Source: Mixophyes australis | Taxonomy: Eukaryota; Chordata; Amphibia; Anura; Limnodynastidae | Reading direction: 5' to 3' | Length of the DNA: 64,000 bases | Assembly (NCBI GenBank): GCA_036250195.1 | Contig: JAVHZZ010000003.1 | Location: forward strand, 333,256,375 to 333,320,374 | Shown: positions 22,786-35,532 of the stretch, in pieces | Position numbering within the stretch: the stretch's first letter is position 1 | Layout: each line of letters opens with the position of its first letter | Made by a program: the position numbers and the translations under genes | The notes under the pieces: generated by a model | Database searches by the model: none | Told to the model about the DNA's origin: nothing | Seen by the model: the letters and a program-made list of their open reading frames with translations, nothing else

Positions 22786-22920
22786 CTCTTAGATTGCAAG
22801 CTCATTTGGGCAGGGCCACTGTTACCTTCTGTTTCATGCCACTGTATTATGACCCCCTCAATGCCCAGCACTGTGTAATGCCAATCAATGCTTTATACAT
22901 GAAGGATAATAATAATTACA
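22786..22920 (+). repeat. SINE/LINE-tail repeat ('agattgcaagctc...ggataataataat')
   Basis: Begins cttagattgcaagctcattt, passes through cagcactgtgtaatgcc and ctttatacat, and ends gaaggataataataatta. I recall this as one of the commonest short repeats of frog genomes. The (taa)n end is the usual 3' tail. Confidence 0.65.
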
Positions 22921-23899
22921 AGGTACACCTACCACTTCCTGGTCCCTGCGGTAGCTCCATACAATGCTTCCACTTTTGCAGCTGTGTGAAACTGCCCATT
23001 CATCATTTCAATGTTTACATTTTTCTAATAAAATACTGCTTGGCTTTGCTATCTTTATGTCTTCAGTTAATTATGAGTGGGGGGACATTGGGAGTGGCTG
23101 TATTACATGCGTCACCTTTGTGTGTTTAAAGTTTTTTTTCATTATGGTGCTTGAAGTCTGCGAAAGTACAATGGGAGGTGCAAAATATTTCCCATTAAAA
23201 ATATAGATAAGGGATAAGGGCTTGTTTATACCACACCTTCTCTGGTGGGAAAATGAGGTGCAGAGACCCTTTAAATTAGGATTACCCCCTAAATATACCT
23301 TCTTCACCCCACCCAGCTCCTTGTTCTGCAAAACAAAATGTTGTTTTTCCCTCTTGGGTGCAATACTAGATGCATTCTTAGTAAGGTACGCCCTGAGCCT
23401 CCAACACATCAGCAAGTGTCTTTTTGTCTTGCATATCCATGTGGTTTTCAGAAAAATTGGTGCAACACTTTTATATGGTAGCAGTGAAGCCTTATAGCCT
23501 ACTTTGTACTAGAATGAAAGATAATTGCCGATTGGTTGCCCTGAGTTAACCCCTGTTGTTTTATCATTCTTTTGTTTATACAATTTTAGTTTTTCAGAAA
23601 ATGTCCCTCACAATTCAAATGCTTTCTATTTAACTGTGCAGTCAAATCAGTCTTTCAAACGAAATCCATTAGTTGTGCATATAATCCCTGTACAGCATAT
23701 GTCTGTGGCAGATATTTTATTCTTTTAGTTAGCTGTAATTCTAATAGGCTTTATGAGGAGGATGGGATGTGCTCCTATCAGCACTGGATAAACTAGCTGC
23801 CAGGATTGCCAATCAGTTTAATTACAGTTTTGCAAAAAAAAACAACATTTACATCATCATTTATACAGATAAATTCCGGAGATAACAACAACTTATTTT
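22921..23899. other. unassigned DNA
   Basis: No supported feature. Confidence 0.4.
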
Positions 23900-23962
23900 A
23901 AAATAACACCGCCATGGCATAAAATAACACCGCCATGTCATAAAATAACACTGTCATGTCAT
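23900..23962. repeat. 21-bp tandem repeat, 3 copies
   Basis: Unit aaaataacaccgccatg(g/t)c plus at. Three copies, the last one diverged. Confidence 0.85.
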
Positions 23963-24561
23963 AAAAGAAGAACAGTACAGCAGATAGATGCAACTTAAGT
24001 CCCTCTACAGGAGCCAAAACACTGGAGATTGAAACAAGTTTGTGGGTTTTTATTCTCTGTGAAGAAACAGACTTTAGGGATTAATACACCTGAAAGTTAT
24101 TCTAACTACTATTGAGAGAAGAGCATAATTTAATATTGTGGAAAAACACATATTTTTAAAATCAAAGAGAGAGATTGAATTTCAGGGGCAGTTTTACAGC
24201 AACTCGTATTATTAAGATACAATCCTCTAATACTCGTGGTCCCTTCAACTTCCATCACTTTCTTTACTATATTTCATGCCCTCTCCACACACATTTAATG
24301 GATGTGTATAGAACTAGGCTCAGATTTCTGGAAGGACTACAGAGTCCTAGACCAGCAGAATTGCAGGAATGACAATGTACCGTGCTGCATCATCTGACCC
24401 ATAGCTCCCAGCACTGACCTCCTCTGGAATTGGGGCGATGGGGCTTGGACGTGCCATTTGAGGACATGTCATGAGCTTCCCTAGTGTTTTAGAAGCGCAG
24501 GGCCGCCCCCATCCTCACTCTCTACCCAATAAGCACACCTACTGCCGTGATGAGCAGAGAC
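23963..24561. other. unassigned DNA
   Basis: No supported feature. Confidence 0.4.
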
Positions 24562-24646
24562 ATACCTCCCAGCTTACCAGGAATCAGGACAAAGGTGCCA
24601 ACTATTGGGACGGCAGCACTGTCCTGCCGGAATCAGGACAGTTGGG
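24562..24646. repeat. short dispersed repeat with 'aatcaggaca' direct words
   Basis: The phrase ggaatcaggaca occurs twice, around ctattgggacggcagcactg. It resembles a short frog repeat that I recall only loosely. Boundaries are not clear. Confidence 0.3.
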
Positions 24647-24968
24647 AAGAAAGTCTTAACACATTTTTTTCTTAAGTCTTCTTAAATTGCCACTAGCAGT
24701 TTTTAATTCATCATCTTTTTTTAGATGCCTTTGAATGAGGCCAGAACATATATTGCTATCATAATGCTAATGAAAAATCAAAACATTAACAGTAGCTCAG
24801 GGTAGGGATTTGAGGCTCAAGTCAAAATGGTGCTGGAAGACTTTGGTGTCATTCCTACCCAGGGGTGGTTTGGTCATAGACTATATCAGGACTTTTCCAG
24901 GTAGACCGGAGGCCTCATGGGGCCACCAGATGGAATTTCTATTTGTCTTTTTCCTTCCGATTAAAAAA

Positions 24969-25002
24969 AATTAAATCTTTATTTCACAATAAAGATTTAA
25001 TT
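24969..25002. repeat. perfect 15-bp-arm hairpin
   Basis: AATTAAATCTTTATT, a 4-nt loop (tcac), and its exact reverse complement. It lies in sequence with hAT-like flanks (aggggtggtttggtc near 24861, ccctaatgccggc near 25062), so it may be internal to an old element. Confidence 0.8.
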
Positions 25003-25080
25003 GAAGGAAGGGAGTGCGGGTTTGGCAGCCTCATCAGGCCAACTGTCGGCCCAAGGAGGACAGCCCTAATGCCGGCAATG

Positions 25081-28000
25081 AGCAATCCATGACAGCAAGG
25101 ATGCACCCTCTCACAAGTTTGAGCCTAGTGTTCTAGATGCTTTACTCTCCTGTCTCACAGGTAGCTGGCTGCCCAAAGCAATGCCAGACCTCAGTACGTG
25201 GACTCAACAGATGTAGGTAAAGATAATAGACTTTTTATTGCAAATTGGACTTTACAGAAACTGACTTTACTATTTTTAATGAGGAGACATTCTTTATTCT
25301 CTCCCTTCCCTTATTTTAATTTAACATTTTAATATATATATTCCTCCATCTGCCTTTTTCATAGATAACAAACGCATCTGTATATACAGCCCTGTTGTAG
25401 CATTGGTTTTTTCATGAACTAATTGTATTGAGACAATCTTTACCATTACCAGACTCCATATTTTAAACATAGTACTGTATATATTTGAACACAGCATATT
25501 GCCTCATTTCAGTCATCTTATATCAGAATGACAACAATTTCATACTGTAACCGCACAGATGGAAAAGGGAGACCTATTCACACAACAGAGCAGAGAGAGC
25601 CAAGAGGACGAGTAGACAGGTATATCTTAAATTGTAAGTTAAAAAAGCCTTTAGCGACTCTAGTCTTCTCTAAATTACCTAATTATAGTCCCAACTTTGT
25701 GAATTGTAATCTTAAAACACTATCAACTATTTCACAACATATATAAATCTCCCCTTGTTAGAGGAACAGCTTCTCCTCAATTTACAAATCTAAACACAGA
25801 GCATATACTACGTATGGTTCCCTCGAAATTAACAATAAACTGTGATTGTGACTATATTTAACTCAGATTTCATCATAACTCTTGAAATGAACAGCCTGTC
25901 TCAAGCTGGCACTGGACTACTAAGAGGTTTCTGCCAAGTTGCTGAAAAATCAGATTACAGAGTCGTGAAAGTAAATATGCAGGAATTCTCACTCCAGCGG
26001 GCTGCTCCTGACACGGAACAGTTTTGGGTTGAAAATTCAAATACCATGAAGCTCCACGTAGTCTTACAAACACAGATCTAATTCCATCCTGGACTTGTAC
26101 AGGTGAGAGGGTCGTAGCATTAAACTACTTTAGGACACAATGGTGTTTTCTTATGCTTTTTTGAACTTTTATAATTAAAGAAGTGCATAAAAGATGGATT
26201 GCAATAAAACCAATGTTATTTTTCTAATTGCTTTTTTTGTTCTTGGTTTGCACTGTGTTTTATGCAACATGGAAGTCTATGGAGGGAGGGTCATTATCTC
26301 CTATGGTCTACCCAAAATTGCAGCAATGTGTTGAATTGTGTGCGGTTTTCAGGTGCTTCTACCTGACTAGCACAAAATAATTCTGGGAAAAGCAATGTGA
26401 AGTTAAAAAAAAAAAAAAAAAAACATCAACACACACCCCAATAAAACACTCACCAGAAAAAAACCCCACAAAAACAAACTAATTAGCATATAATATATTG
26501 CAACTACAGTGCTGTAATTATTTTCATATCCATTTTTAATGCATTTTCAATAGAATTCATGTGCCTGAGGACTAACTGTACATTAATATAGTAGATTGCT
26601 ATAAATAATAAAAACAAAAAAAACCTTTTGTTCATTTCAATAAACAGTCTAATATGTAGAGTTATGGATATGAGCGTGTACCACAGCCTAGGTCTACCCT
26701 TTGTAAGTAGTGAATTTAATATTTTTCTCTCCAAACATCTGCTTTTTAACATAAGGGATATAAGGCTAATTAGAAAACAGATTCCATAAAACAAGACTTT
26801 ACAGTAACCCAAACTCCTGCTGAGATACAAAGTAACATGAAAAGATCTCTCTCTCTCTTTATACTTTGATTTATACTGTTTACTTTGCTCTCATTTCTCT
26901 TTATAGTAGAAGTAATAATTAGCTTTATACTGTAGGTCACCTCTCACATACTTAATAAAATAATTTGCCTCGTTGTGCCCTATAGATGCACATTTAAAGC
27001 TTTCTCTGTCTGGTTATACTTGTTTTATTTGTTGACAAAATTAGATTTATGGTATACCAGTATGGGGTCTTTCATCTGTTATGCAGACACCAAAAAAGGA
27101 ACAATTGTTGCTGCTGCTCTGTCAGATACACAGACATGATCACCATGTGACTCCTTCTACAGTTACTGTGAGGAGCACTGCTAAACAACTTAATGAGGAG
27201 GGGGGAGATGCTAGAAACAGCGAAAGGAAGGACAGAACAATTTAAAATGTAATTGGTATTTTAGGCATATTGTTATACACGCATGTCCATAAATGCATAT
27301 TTGAGATTACTATGACTATATGTTATTAAAAGCTAACTCTACTTTAATACTTTAATTACCTGTTTAACCTAAATAACCATCCCGCAATTGCCATATATAT
27401 GTCCTCAGGGACAGTCAATCAACCAATTAATTATACAGCACATGTGGTTGAACCTAAACTGAAATGTCTGCCACCAGGGATAACAACAGAAAAGAAGTAG
27501 TGATGGAGGGCCAAACATTGACTGCAGAATGGGCTGCAGCCTGTAGGCACATACCCTTTACCCAGATAACATTCTGTAGCCTTGCTTCACCTATCACAGC
27601 AGAATATTAACAGTATTCTGCAAATCACTGCATCTTCAGTTAAATCATGACTATACTTAGTTAATTTAATTTCTCTTCACTCCAGTTTAACACAAATAAG
27701 TCGACTTTTTCCCCTTGCTAATAAAGAGACAATATATGCACTATAGAGAAATACACCGTTCAGGCTGTCATCCCTAGGCACAGTCCTATTGCGCCAAACG
27801 CTCTGGACCTGGCGAGATAACAGTTAGTCCATAATGTAACTTAGGTTATGTTGGTAATTAATATTTTTTAAATATTTTTAAATAAAGTTTAAATATAGCA
27901 TAAAATTTCTCTAAATTTATATGAGATGTCCATTACCTAACAATAGCATAGAAAAATAATAGAATGTCTATGTGAGAGTGGTAAAAGCCTAGTCTGGGGT

Positions 28001-28300
28001 GAGGTCAGAGCGTAGTGTGATGGAGGCTTAGTTTTCAGAGCTCCGGGAGCACCCCATTGAATCTAGCACATTGTGATATCACTTGCCTGCACTCATTACA
28101 TCCGACACTTTCACCACCTCCGCTATGGGTACCGAATGTTTGAATTCCGGTAGGCCTGGTCCAGCAGTGCAGTTCTTCCACTGACTCAGTGTGTAGCCAG
28201 ATGGCGCCAGATCATTGTCTACTGCACACACCCTGCTCACCACCAGCATCACCAAACTTCTCCACTGACCCCCAACTCTAATAAATTATCATATTTCTTA
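25081..28300. other. unassigned AT-rich DNA
   Basis: A long stretch without recognised repeats or exons, apart from a poly-A run at 26406-26423. Open frames are short and lack known motifs. Confidence 0.4.
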
Positions 28301-28309
28301 AATCCCCAG

Positions 28310-29110
28310 GCTCACCTTCTTCCCTCCATGAGGATGCCCTTCACCTTCTCTGTCATGGACAGCATTCTTTGCTCACTTAAAGTTAATTGAACAGGGAGAA
28401 ATGCAATTAGTTATAAATTAAGTTATGAGGCAAATGCAGGAGCTTGGCCAACTCACAGACCATTTTGAATTTAAATTTAGAGAATTTGTCAACTCCCATA
28501 ATGACCTTACCTTAGCGTAAGAGGAGCAAGGAAAAGAGTTACAGGAATTATGGGACAAACTTGCCAACCTGGAGGACAAGTCAAGGCAGATCAATCTGTA
28601 TTAGGAGTATCTCCGACACTGTCCTCAACTTATATCTGGGGGTATATGTTTTAAGGTGAGAGTATTCCGGCGGGTTTAAAAAACCAATCAGATTCTAGCT
28701 ATCATTTATTTAGTACATTCTACAAAATGATAGCTAGAATCTGACTGGTTGCTATAGGCAACATCTCTACTTTTCAAACCCGCTGGTAAACTCTGAGCTT
28801 GATACATTTACCCCCTGAAGTTGTACACCGTGGTGATGTTCATGTCTGTGATCCCGCAGGCCTCAGAAAGAGATCTGCTGATCGACAGCATCCAACGCCT
28901 ACCTCACCCATGCACTTATAAGAGGATCACCATAGAAATGTGCTACTATGCATTCATTTTTCAGTTTCAAAAACCATATGCTAAAAGTGTCACTACTCCC
29001 AAGCGATGTATGCTGAATATTGTAAAATATTCAGATTTTCCCAGATCTGTCTGTAGCCACAATAGCCAAAAGAAGACACTTTCACATCTGAGGGAGGACT
29101 GAAGGTCTAA
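28310..29110 (+). pseudogene. L1/Tx1-like LINE ORF1 remnant, split by a MITE
   Basis: Before the MITE (28310-28637), the plus strand reads a coiled-coil-like segment ending KLANLEDKSRQIN. This matches the '...KxADLEDRSRRNN' junction of amphibian L1/Tx1 ORF1 proteins. After it (from about 28833) come MFMSVIPQASERDLLIDSIQ and RLPHP, then about 35 residues on SDFPRSVCSHNSQKK. These correspond to the ORF1 RNA-binding region (ERxLLIDRxHRxPxP, then a DLS...R motif). ORF1 normally coats the LINE RNA and acts as a chaperone. Stops at several points and the inserted MITE show it is dead. Family call from memory of motif order. Confidence 0.7.
28638..28815. mobile_element. palindromic MITE ('tgatagctagaatctga' type)
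   Basis: GGGGGTATATGTTTTAAG on the left pairs with cttgatacatttaccccc on the right. The interior is also palindromic: aaccaatcagattctagct against agctagaatctgactggtt. About 178 bp, inserted in the LINE ORF1 remnant. Related to the element at 29698-29874. Confidence 0.75.
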
Positions 29111-29697
29111 ATGGTACATTTAATTAAAACTCCATCCAAAGCCCCTTATGTTACAGACGGTCCTGTCAGAAGTGGGTGCCAACATTCAGTAGGTCTGTCC
29201 TACACAGCACTTGACCCACAAATACAATGCACTCCAACTCTACCAATACAGCCTCCTGTTGGCTCGGAACTTTCACAAACCTATAAAAATTGACATGCTT
29301 TTATATTGCTTAGCTTATTTGTTACACATGCCACTTAATTTTATGGAGTACCAGATTTTTTTCCCTTTAACTCTTGTTTTACTCAGTGTGTTTAATCATT
29401 TACATTATATATATATATGCGTCTTGCATCCCAAGTGGAAAACAAGTTGAACAACTACACTGGATCATTTAAGTTTTTCTCAAGTTATCAACTATAGCTT
29501 ATCGCACTAAAACTTATGACCATTAGCACGAAAGGCCCTATTTTCTCATCTCAATAAACGTTGCATCTAAACAACAAATTAGACTCAGAGTTCAGAAATT
29601 TACAAGCTGGATTTGATCTATATTATGTGTGGATTGGTTTACACCCAACAGAACATAATTACATAATTTTTTTCTGTGGCTCACAAATCCTACTCAA
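29111..29697. other. unassigned; possible LINE continuation
   Basis: May be the decayed continuation of the ORF1-bearing LINE, but no motif is clear enough to say so. Confidence 0.3.
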
Positions 29698-29874
29698 GAG
29701 GTATATTTACTAAACTGCAGGTTTGAAAAAGTGGAGATGTTGCCTATAGCAACCAATTAGATTGTAGTGAACATTTATTTAGTACATTCTACAAAATGAC
29801 GGCTAGAATCTGGTTGGCTGCTATAGGCAACATCTCTACTTTTCTCAAAATCGCAGTTTAGTAAATATACCCTC
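29698..29874. mobile_element. palindromic MITE, second member of the same group
   Basis: GAGGTATATTTACTAAACTGC on the left pairs with gcagtttagtaaatatacc on the right. Internal halves share gttgcctatagcaac and its complement gctataggcaac. About 177 bp. Confidence 0.75.
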
Positions 29875-30740
29875 AAATATTAACAGACAAGTGGGCACTT
29901 CAACATTCAACAACTCACACTGTTCTTCCTTACTAAACCAAATCAAAACCTGGCCTTTCCCACCAGATTTCAAAAGTATGGGTCAATATGGCACAAAGGA
30001 CTGCCGAGCACTTTCCCTGTCTGATTTCCTTATGTTCCCCCAGAATTCAAACCCTGCCTCTCTTGACTGTACTTGTTCACACAACATCTGGGCTGAAAAC
30101 AGATATACCTTCAATATTTCATACCCATCTCAGGGGCGCACGCAGGATTGACCAAAAAAAACCTCCCAAAACACACGAGAGAGAGCTGCTGCGCATGCGC
30201 TCCGTTTTGGCAGCACTGTACTATACAGCAGCTGCGGCTCTGTCAAAGAAGCGTGCCGCTATGGTGGGCACTTAGTTAGCGGAGGGGGGGGTTTCTGGAG
30301 ACCCAGAATCCCCCTACGTGCGCCACTGCATCTAAAGATCTCTCCCATGTCTTCCCTCTATGTAGTTATTCCAGGCATCAACCTCAACTCCTAGGCAGGA
30401 AACTGTATCTCATCATTATGATCCATGTTCAAAGGGGAATACCCAAGCGTCCTTTTTCAAACAACAACAACAGACACTGGCTATGGACCCACCCCAAGAC
30501 TGAGGCAGAACCCTCTCCACTCACTTACTCCAGGTTTCAGGCCTCTAAACACAAATGCAGTTTTCAGTCTAGTATGCTGCCTTATATCCCTCAATGTCTC
30601 CTATCAAGACAATGGCAATCAAGAGCAGAGTTCGAAATAATCACCTTTTTCTCTTGGGAGGAAATGTCAGCTAAATCTTCCTATTCACACTCAACCTCAA
30701 AATGCACTAACAATAAGTAATGTAATCTATTGTCTATACT
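29875..30740 (+). other. unassigned; possible LINE ORF2 3' remnant interrupted by a MITE
   Basis: The text between 29890 and 30720 has the C/A-rich look of decayed coding DNA, and weak similarity to L1 ORF2 C-terminal phrases can be imagined. No RT or endonuclease motif is visible. It is interrupted by the MITE at 30131-30328. Confidence 0.25.
30131..30328. mobile_element. hAT-like MITE ('cagtggcgcacg' type)
   Basis: Left CAGGGGCGCACGCAGG; right, reverse-complemented, CAGTGGCGCACGTAGG. The pentamer catct abuts both ends (30126-30130 and 30329-30333), shorter than the usual 8-bp hAT duplication. 198 bp with no ORF. Confidence 0.65.
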
Positions 30741-32570
30741 TAATAATACTGGACTTTACCAAATGTTTCCACCTGCCTAGGAAGCTATGGTGGTGTGAAT
30801 GCTTTGTGGAAGTCCAACTCCTCTCACTCATCGATATACGATGAATGGGCAAAATTAAGCCAAGCAAACCCTCAGTTGCTATGCTCAACGACTCAGAACA
30901 ATTCCTAATTTGTCAATATGGTGTCCCTCTAGCCAATGTCCCATAATCGTAGCAATATCCTGTGTATTGATATTGTACTTTCCTACCTCATGACAAAGAT
31001 TTGCTTTGTGATCTTGTAACACGCAGCCAGAACTGTAGCTTGCTCAATCCCTTCTCTTTTTATTTGGTTCGGTACCCTATTTCTTAACACAAGTTAAATA
31101 ACACAAATATAAAAAGTATAGGTTTGTAGTTGAGGCAAAAGACATTACAGCTCTTACAGCTTCTAGATCAGATCACTAAAGTAACAGTTCCAAGGCACAG
31201 TGCTTATATGTAGGCATTCTGCTGGCCCAGTTGTTTGTTCTTCAAAGTTAACATGTTCTGTAGGGCAAGTGAAGTATTGAATAGCTGTTGTTTGATAAAT
31301 ATTACCACTGGGGATTTAAAGCTGCATCTTCTAAAAAAGTAAAAATAAAGGTAGTCAATAAAAAAAGACAAGCTTGACACAATAAATAATTCTTACAGTT
31401 TATTTCCCCAACATTTAAATTGTCAGCTTGCGTGTTAAGTTACATATCCCCAGTATTCTTGGCTGTTAGCTGACCCCTTTCTTGGCTGCTAATGGAATTC
31501 TTAATGAGCGCTGGTGAACCATCTGCTGTTACACATCTGCCTATAACACTCAGATATGAGGATATATTTAAGACAATAAAGAGATGGTAATTTTATTATA
31601 AGATAATAATGTATATTACTTATAATAATGTGAATAATGCTATCAGCATTATTGACACCACCAGTTCCTTAAGAGGAATTACCACTTAGTAAATAAGTAC
31701 ATTATTTATACATACAAACATATATACATACACACTGGACAAATTGTCAGGATAGTTTTGAGAAATTTACTTTGTAGGCAAGCAAACCTACACATTGTCT
31801 AATAAGCTTGGCCCTGCCCCTGACCGTATACTGTTAGATTACATATCTAATACTAGCTGTCAAGTTAATTTATCCAGTTCATAAAATATAAAATATTAGT
31901 TACGGCAATATGGAGATCAATTAGAGTCTCCTCTGACTCAACGGGGTTTACCCTTTCTCTAAAATAATGGACAGATATATCGATAGAGATTCTGTAGTTG
32001 GGGGGAGGTCTAGAGAAGTAATGAAAGGTCTAATGAAGCATGGGGGGTAGCAGTCTCCCTTGGTGCTGTAGTTATGCTGCTGTTTAAGGGAAACAGTTCA
32101 TATAAGTGACATTCAAGTAAAATGATGGACCTGCATGGTTTGATACATTTGTTGGCTTACTTAGAAATTAAGCTGTTTATGGTCACAAAGCTTCATCTAC
32201 AGTGCAAATGCTGACATTACACACTAATGCACCCGTTATTACAGGAAAGCACAAGTATTTGCTGGTCAAGGTGGCCGCACCTGTGTTGGTACAAGACATT
32301 GCGTATTCCGATGGTAGGAGATGGGCATATGAGGGTGTTTTCTACTGGGTGCGGGTTATTCACAAGAATATATCCACATACAAACCGAGATTTTGATTTA
32401 CAGGATGTAACAATTTTAATGAGATTCAAGGGATAACAATGTGCATTAGATGAGCATTACCTGTCTAGTGGGGGAAAATCTTTCTCCCCACAAATTAACT
32501 TGTTTTTTGACATTTCCACAGAGTTGGTGCAGACCACCTTGGCCTCTACTTTCACCCTGGCCAGCCTTAA
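30741..32570. other. unassigned DNA
   Basis: No supported feature. Confidence 0.4.
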
Positions 32571-32895
32571 ATCATCATCATTTATATAGCGCCACCAATT
32601 CCGCAGCGCTGTACAGAGAAGTCACTCACATCAGTCCCTGCCCCATTGGGGCTTACAGTCTAAATTCCCTAACACACACACACAGCCAGACGAGGGTTAA
32701 TTTGTTAGCAGCCAATTAACCTACCAGTATGTTTTTTGGAGTGGGGGAGGAAGAGAAAACCGAAGCACCTGGAGGAAACCCACACAAACACGGACAGAAC
32801 ATACAAACTCCACACAGATAAGGCCATGGTTGGGAATTGAACTCATGACCCCAGCACTGTGAGGCAGAAGTGCTAACCACTAAGCCATCGTGCTA
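32571..32895 (-). mobile_element. tRNA-headed SINE, near full length
   Basis: On the minus strand the element opens with a tRNA-like head: box A-like ggcttagtggttagcactt and box B-like gagttcaattcccaac. A conserved core follows (tttcctccaggtgcttcgg, acatactggtaggttaattg), then a tail with cagcgctgcggaattggtgg and gctatataaatgatgatgat. Pol III would transcribe such heads; mobility depends on a LINE with a matching tail. It reads in the same sense as the fragment at 8018-8110. The boundary (atc)n marks the 3' tail. Confidence 0.8.
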
Positions 32896-33651
32896 TCTGT
32901 GAGGGAAAGCTGAGCAGTATTTCATGAGGAAAAGAAGAAACTTTGAAGTGAATGAATAAAGTGACGATAAAGTGTTAATAGGTTGGACGGTGATGTTTTT
33001 ACCAATTCCAACAAGCACATTTCAGGTGGACCCATAAAAGGTCAACTGCACAGATCCAACATGTGTCATGTGTGATCTTAGCTATATGTGAGGTGAACAA
33101 TTAGGTGCATTTGTGCAAATAGCAATGTGTCGCAAATCCACATATATCGCGGCTTTTAATTTACCTTTAATGTGAACAAACAGCTGAGGAAGCTCCGCAT
33201 AAGTCACTTATTCCATTACCCAAATTGTTTTCATTATAATACTGCTGTAACACAACATTGCTTTTACATTAGCACATGTGTAGCCATTATCAGTAAAGAA
33301 AAAAACAAAGGGAAATTTCAAGAACTGAACTATGACTTTAAGTTTAGTAATCATATAATCTTGTGTAGTTTCCACATAATCGATGCTAGACAGATATAAA
33401 CCACATGCACACTTCTATCATCACTTTCCATCATGTCTGTGCATTTTCAGATTTACTTAAAAGTCATACATAGAACGGATTCTACTACTGAAGAAAGGGC
33501 AGCAAAATTGTAATGTTTTTTTTTTCTTAGTAACTTAGCATTGACAAGATTTTGAAGACCATTGTTGATAGCTGTTATATGAACAGACTTGAGTTTGCCT
33601 TTTATCATAATGTAATTTTGTTAACATGGAGCAATACACTTTAGGCTATGT
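32896..33651. other. unassigned DNA
   Basis: No supported feature. Confidence 0.4.
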
Positions 33652-33847
33652 CAGGGTTTCCCAAACCAGTCCTCAGGGCTCCCCAACAGTGCAGGTTTTT
33701 CCGGATCACATGTGACATACCGTAATTATACCACCTGTGGATCTGTTACAATGTGTCAGTCAGTAATGAATACACCTGTGCTCCAGCAAGGAGATATGGA
33801 AAACCTGCACTGTTGGGGAGCCCTGAGGACTGGGTTTGGGAAACCTG
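33652..33847. mobile_element. hAT-like MITE with ~48-bp inverted termini
   Basis: CAGGGTTTCCCAAACCAGTC on the left pairs with gactgggtttgggaaacctg on the right. The pairing extends through the 'cctcagggctccccaacagt' segment and its complement. Flanking words ggctatgt and ggctaagc resemble a decayed 8-bp duplication. 196 bp. Confidence 0.75.
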
Positions 33848-34468
33848 GGCTAAGCATTATTTAGTGGACTGTACCCTATAGCAAAACAATTGATGCTACT
33901 GCCCCGGTGGAGGGGATGGGGAGTAAATGCTGCTGCCATCTAGGATCAAGTAGTCTGAGATCCTAACTTTCACAATGATTGGAGAATTTGTTCAAGTATA
34001 TTAGATTCTGGGGTTAAGTACAAGTTGAAGCCTACTGACATAGCCTTGACCTTGCCCAGTAGCCAACCAAGGGAATGCAGAGTCAAGCACTACCAGTAGG
34101 GGAGCTCCAGTGCAGAGTTACACTGGCCAGAGTTCCAAGTGGGAGACTCGTGAACTGCTGAGATATCAAGCATAATAATAGAGCCCAGATACCTGGAAAA
34201 TGTGTGATGCCCATATTTGTAAAGAGAGAGGAACAAGCAGCAGTGGAATGGGGAAAGCTCAGATGTTGAGAGATCAGGGGAGCTGCTAAATAGAACTGAG
34301 AAGAGATCAAGAGGAAGTGTGACTATTTCCATGGTGTGCAGTGACGGTTCTCAGGTACTACCTGTGAGACACTCTCTTTTATTCATTTGCAACTAGTAAG
34401 TGTATGCAGGAGTTTAATAAAGGACTTAAGTTTATCGATGGATGAACTGACTCCGATAATTCTAATAA
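33848..34468. other. unassigned; possible older LTR into which the young element inserted
   Basis: Near 34412 there is an aataaa in a context (tttaataaaggacttaag) typical of LTR poly(A) sites, and G/A-rich text before it. The continuation beyond the young element (39741-39930) could be its other half. This is only a suspicion. Confidence 0.25.
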
Positions 34469-34473
34469 CTGTG

Positions 34474-35532
34474 TGTGACGCGATGGGTCTGACAGCCATC
34501 ATTTTCCCCATCTGTCATTTTAAACACTTAGAAGGAAAGTTGCTTGTGCTTAGGTGAACATTGGGTTGCATTAATTTATTAACCTCATTTGTTACATAAT
34601 CTAAGTGTGTATAAAAACCTATGAGATGGACTTAAGTTGACCATATTATTCTTAAATAAAGCCAGGTGGGTTACATGTATTCATCTGAACATTATATCGG
34701 ATTACAACATGGTGGATGTACTGTTTCCTGACTAAGGCATCACCCCCCTCTTACAGACAGGAAGCTGAGATTAGCTGGAGCCCCTCTGACATCACAAATG
34801 ACTGGAAGGGGTTAAAACAGGGAGGCTCTCTTACTTAACCAGGAATAAGTCAATCAGCAACTGGTTGGAGCAGCTATTGTTTCCCCTGGATCTGTTTCAG
34901 ACTCCTAGTCTCCAAAACAGCAGGAGGGAAAGCCATGAGGGAAGGACAGCTCTCCACTCCCATCTCCACCCCCCTAATACCTGCCAGCCAATCCCAGTAT
35001 CTGTGACCTGTGGATAACCCTGCAGGGAGGGATTCCACACATGGGAAATGTTGTCCCTTTAAGAAGGCCTGCAGGAGAGATTTCTGGGTGTGGGATTTTA
35101 GCTTCTAGAAGCTACTGGCGTTGGAGTTTTGACTGCTGCCCGTGTGCTGAGGAGGAATTTACCTGGAAGTATTGTGGCTATTGGATTACAAGCTTTTCCT
35201 GGACTTGCAGACTTGTCTGCTCTGCCTGGCTTATTCTATTAATCACGGACATCATCCTTCCCCTATAACTTGGACTGGTAAAGAAAACCTATTTTCGTTA
35301 TAAACAATTTGGGGTTATTGAACACTGGGGTGTTACTGGGTGATGGTTGAAGTTTGGTGAACACTGGGTGTTGTTTGAATTATGGTTTGATATATATATA
35401 AGCTATTGTTTGCAGTTAGCTGTAATAAAGATACCGTTGTATCCACACCTTTTCTTTGCCTGTGTGATCCTGAACCCCTTGATACCAGGACTTTCTTCTG
35501 GGTTCCTACCCAAACATCCTGGTATCATCACA
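34474..35532 (+). repeat. 5' LTR
   Basis: 1059 bp, TG...CA. Contains a GC-richer U3 with a TATA-like run near its 3' end and a poly(A) signal just downstream, so R and U5 occupy only about the last 110 bp. Open frames inside (for example 75 codons from 35041) recur identically in the other LTR and are not supported as genes. Confidence 0.95.
35390..35429 (+). promoter_or_regulatory. LTR core promoter and poly(A) signal
   Basis: TATATATATAAGC at 35391-35403 serves as a TATA box, and AATAAA lies at 35424-35429. Transcription would start about 25-30 bp after the TATA, close to the AATAAA. The same pair is found in LTR2 at 39594-39606 and 39627-39632, where AATAAA would end the genomic RNA. Confidence 0.6.

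Noticed and set aside
30340..30720. Host exon candidate (100-codon frame)
   Set aside because: No splice sites in suitable phase, overlapping frames of similar length, and the context is decayed mobile DNA.
32830..32890. Genuine tRNA gene
   Set aside because: Box A and box B words are present, but no cloverleaf can be closed and a SINE body follows directly.
35041..35268. 75-codon frame in the 5' LTR (identical at 39244-39471)
   Set aside because: The two copies are identical because the LTRs are. No upstream promoter in the right place and no domain.
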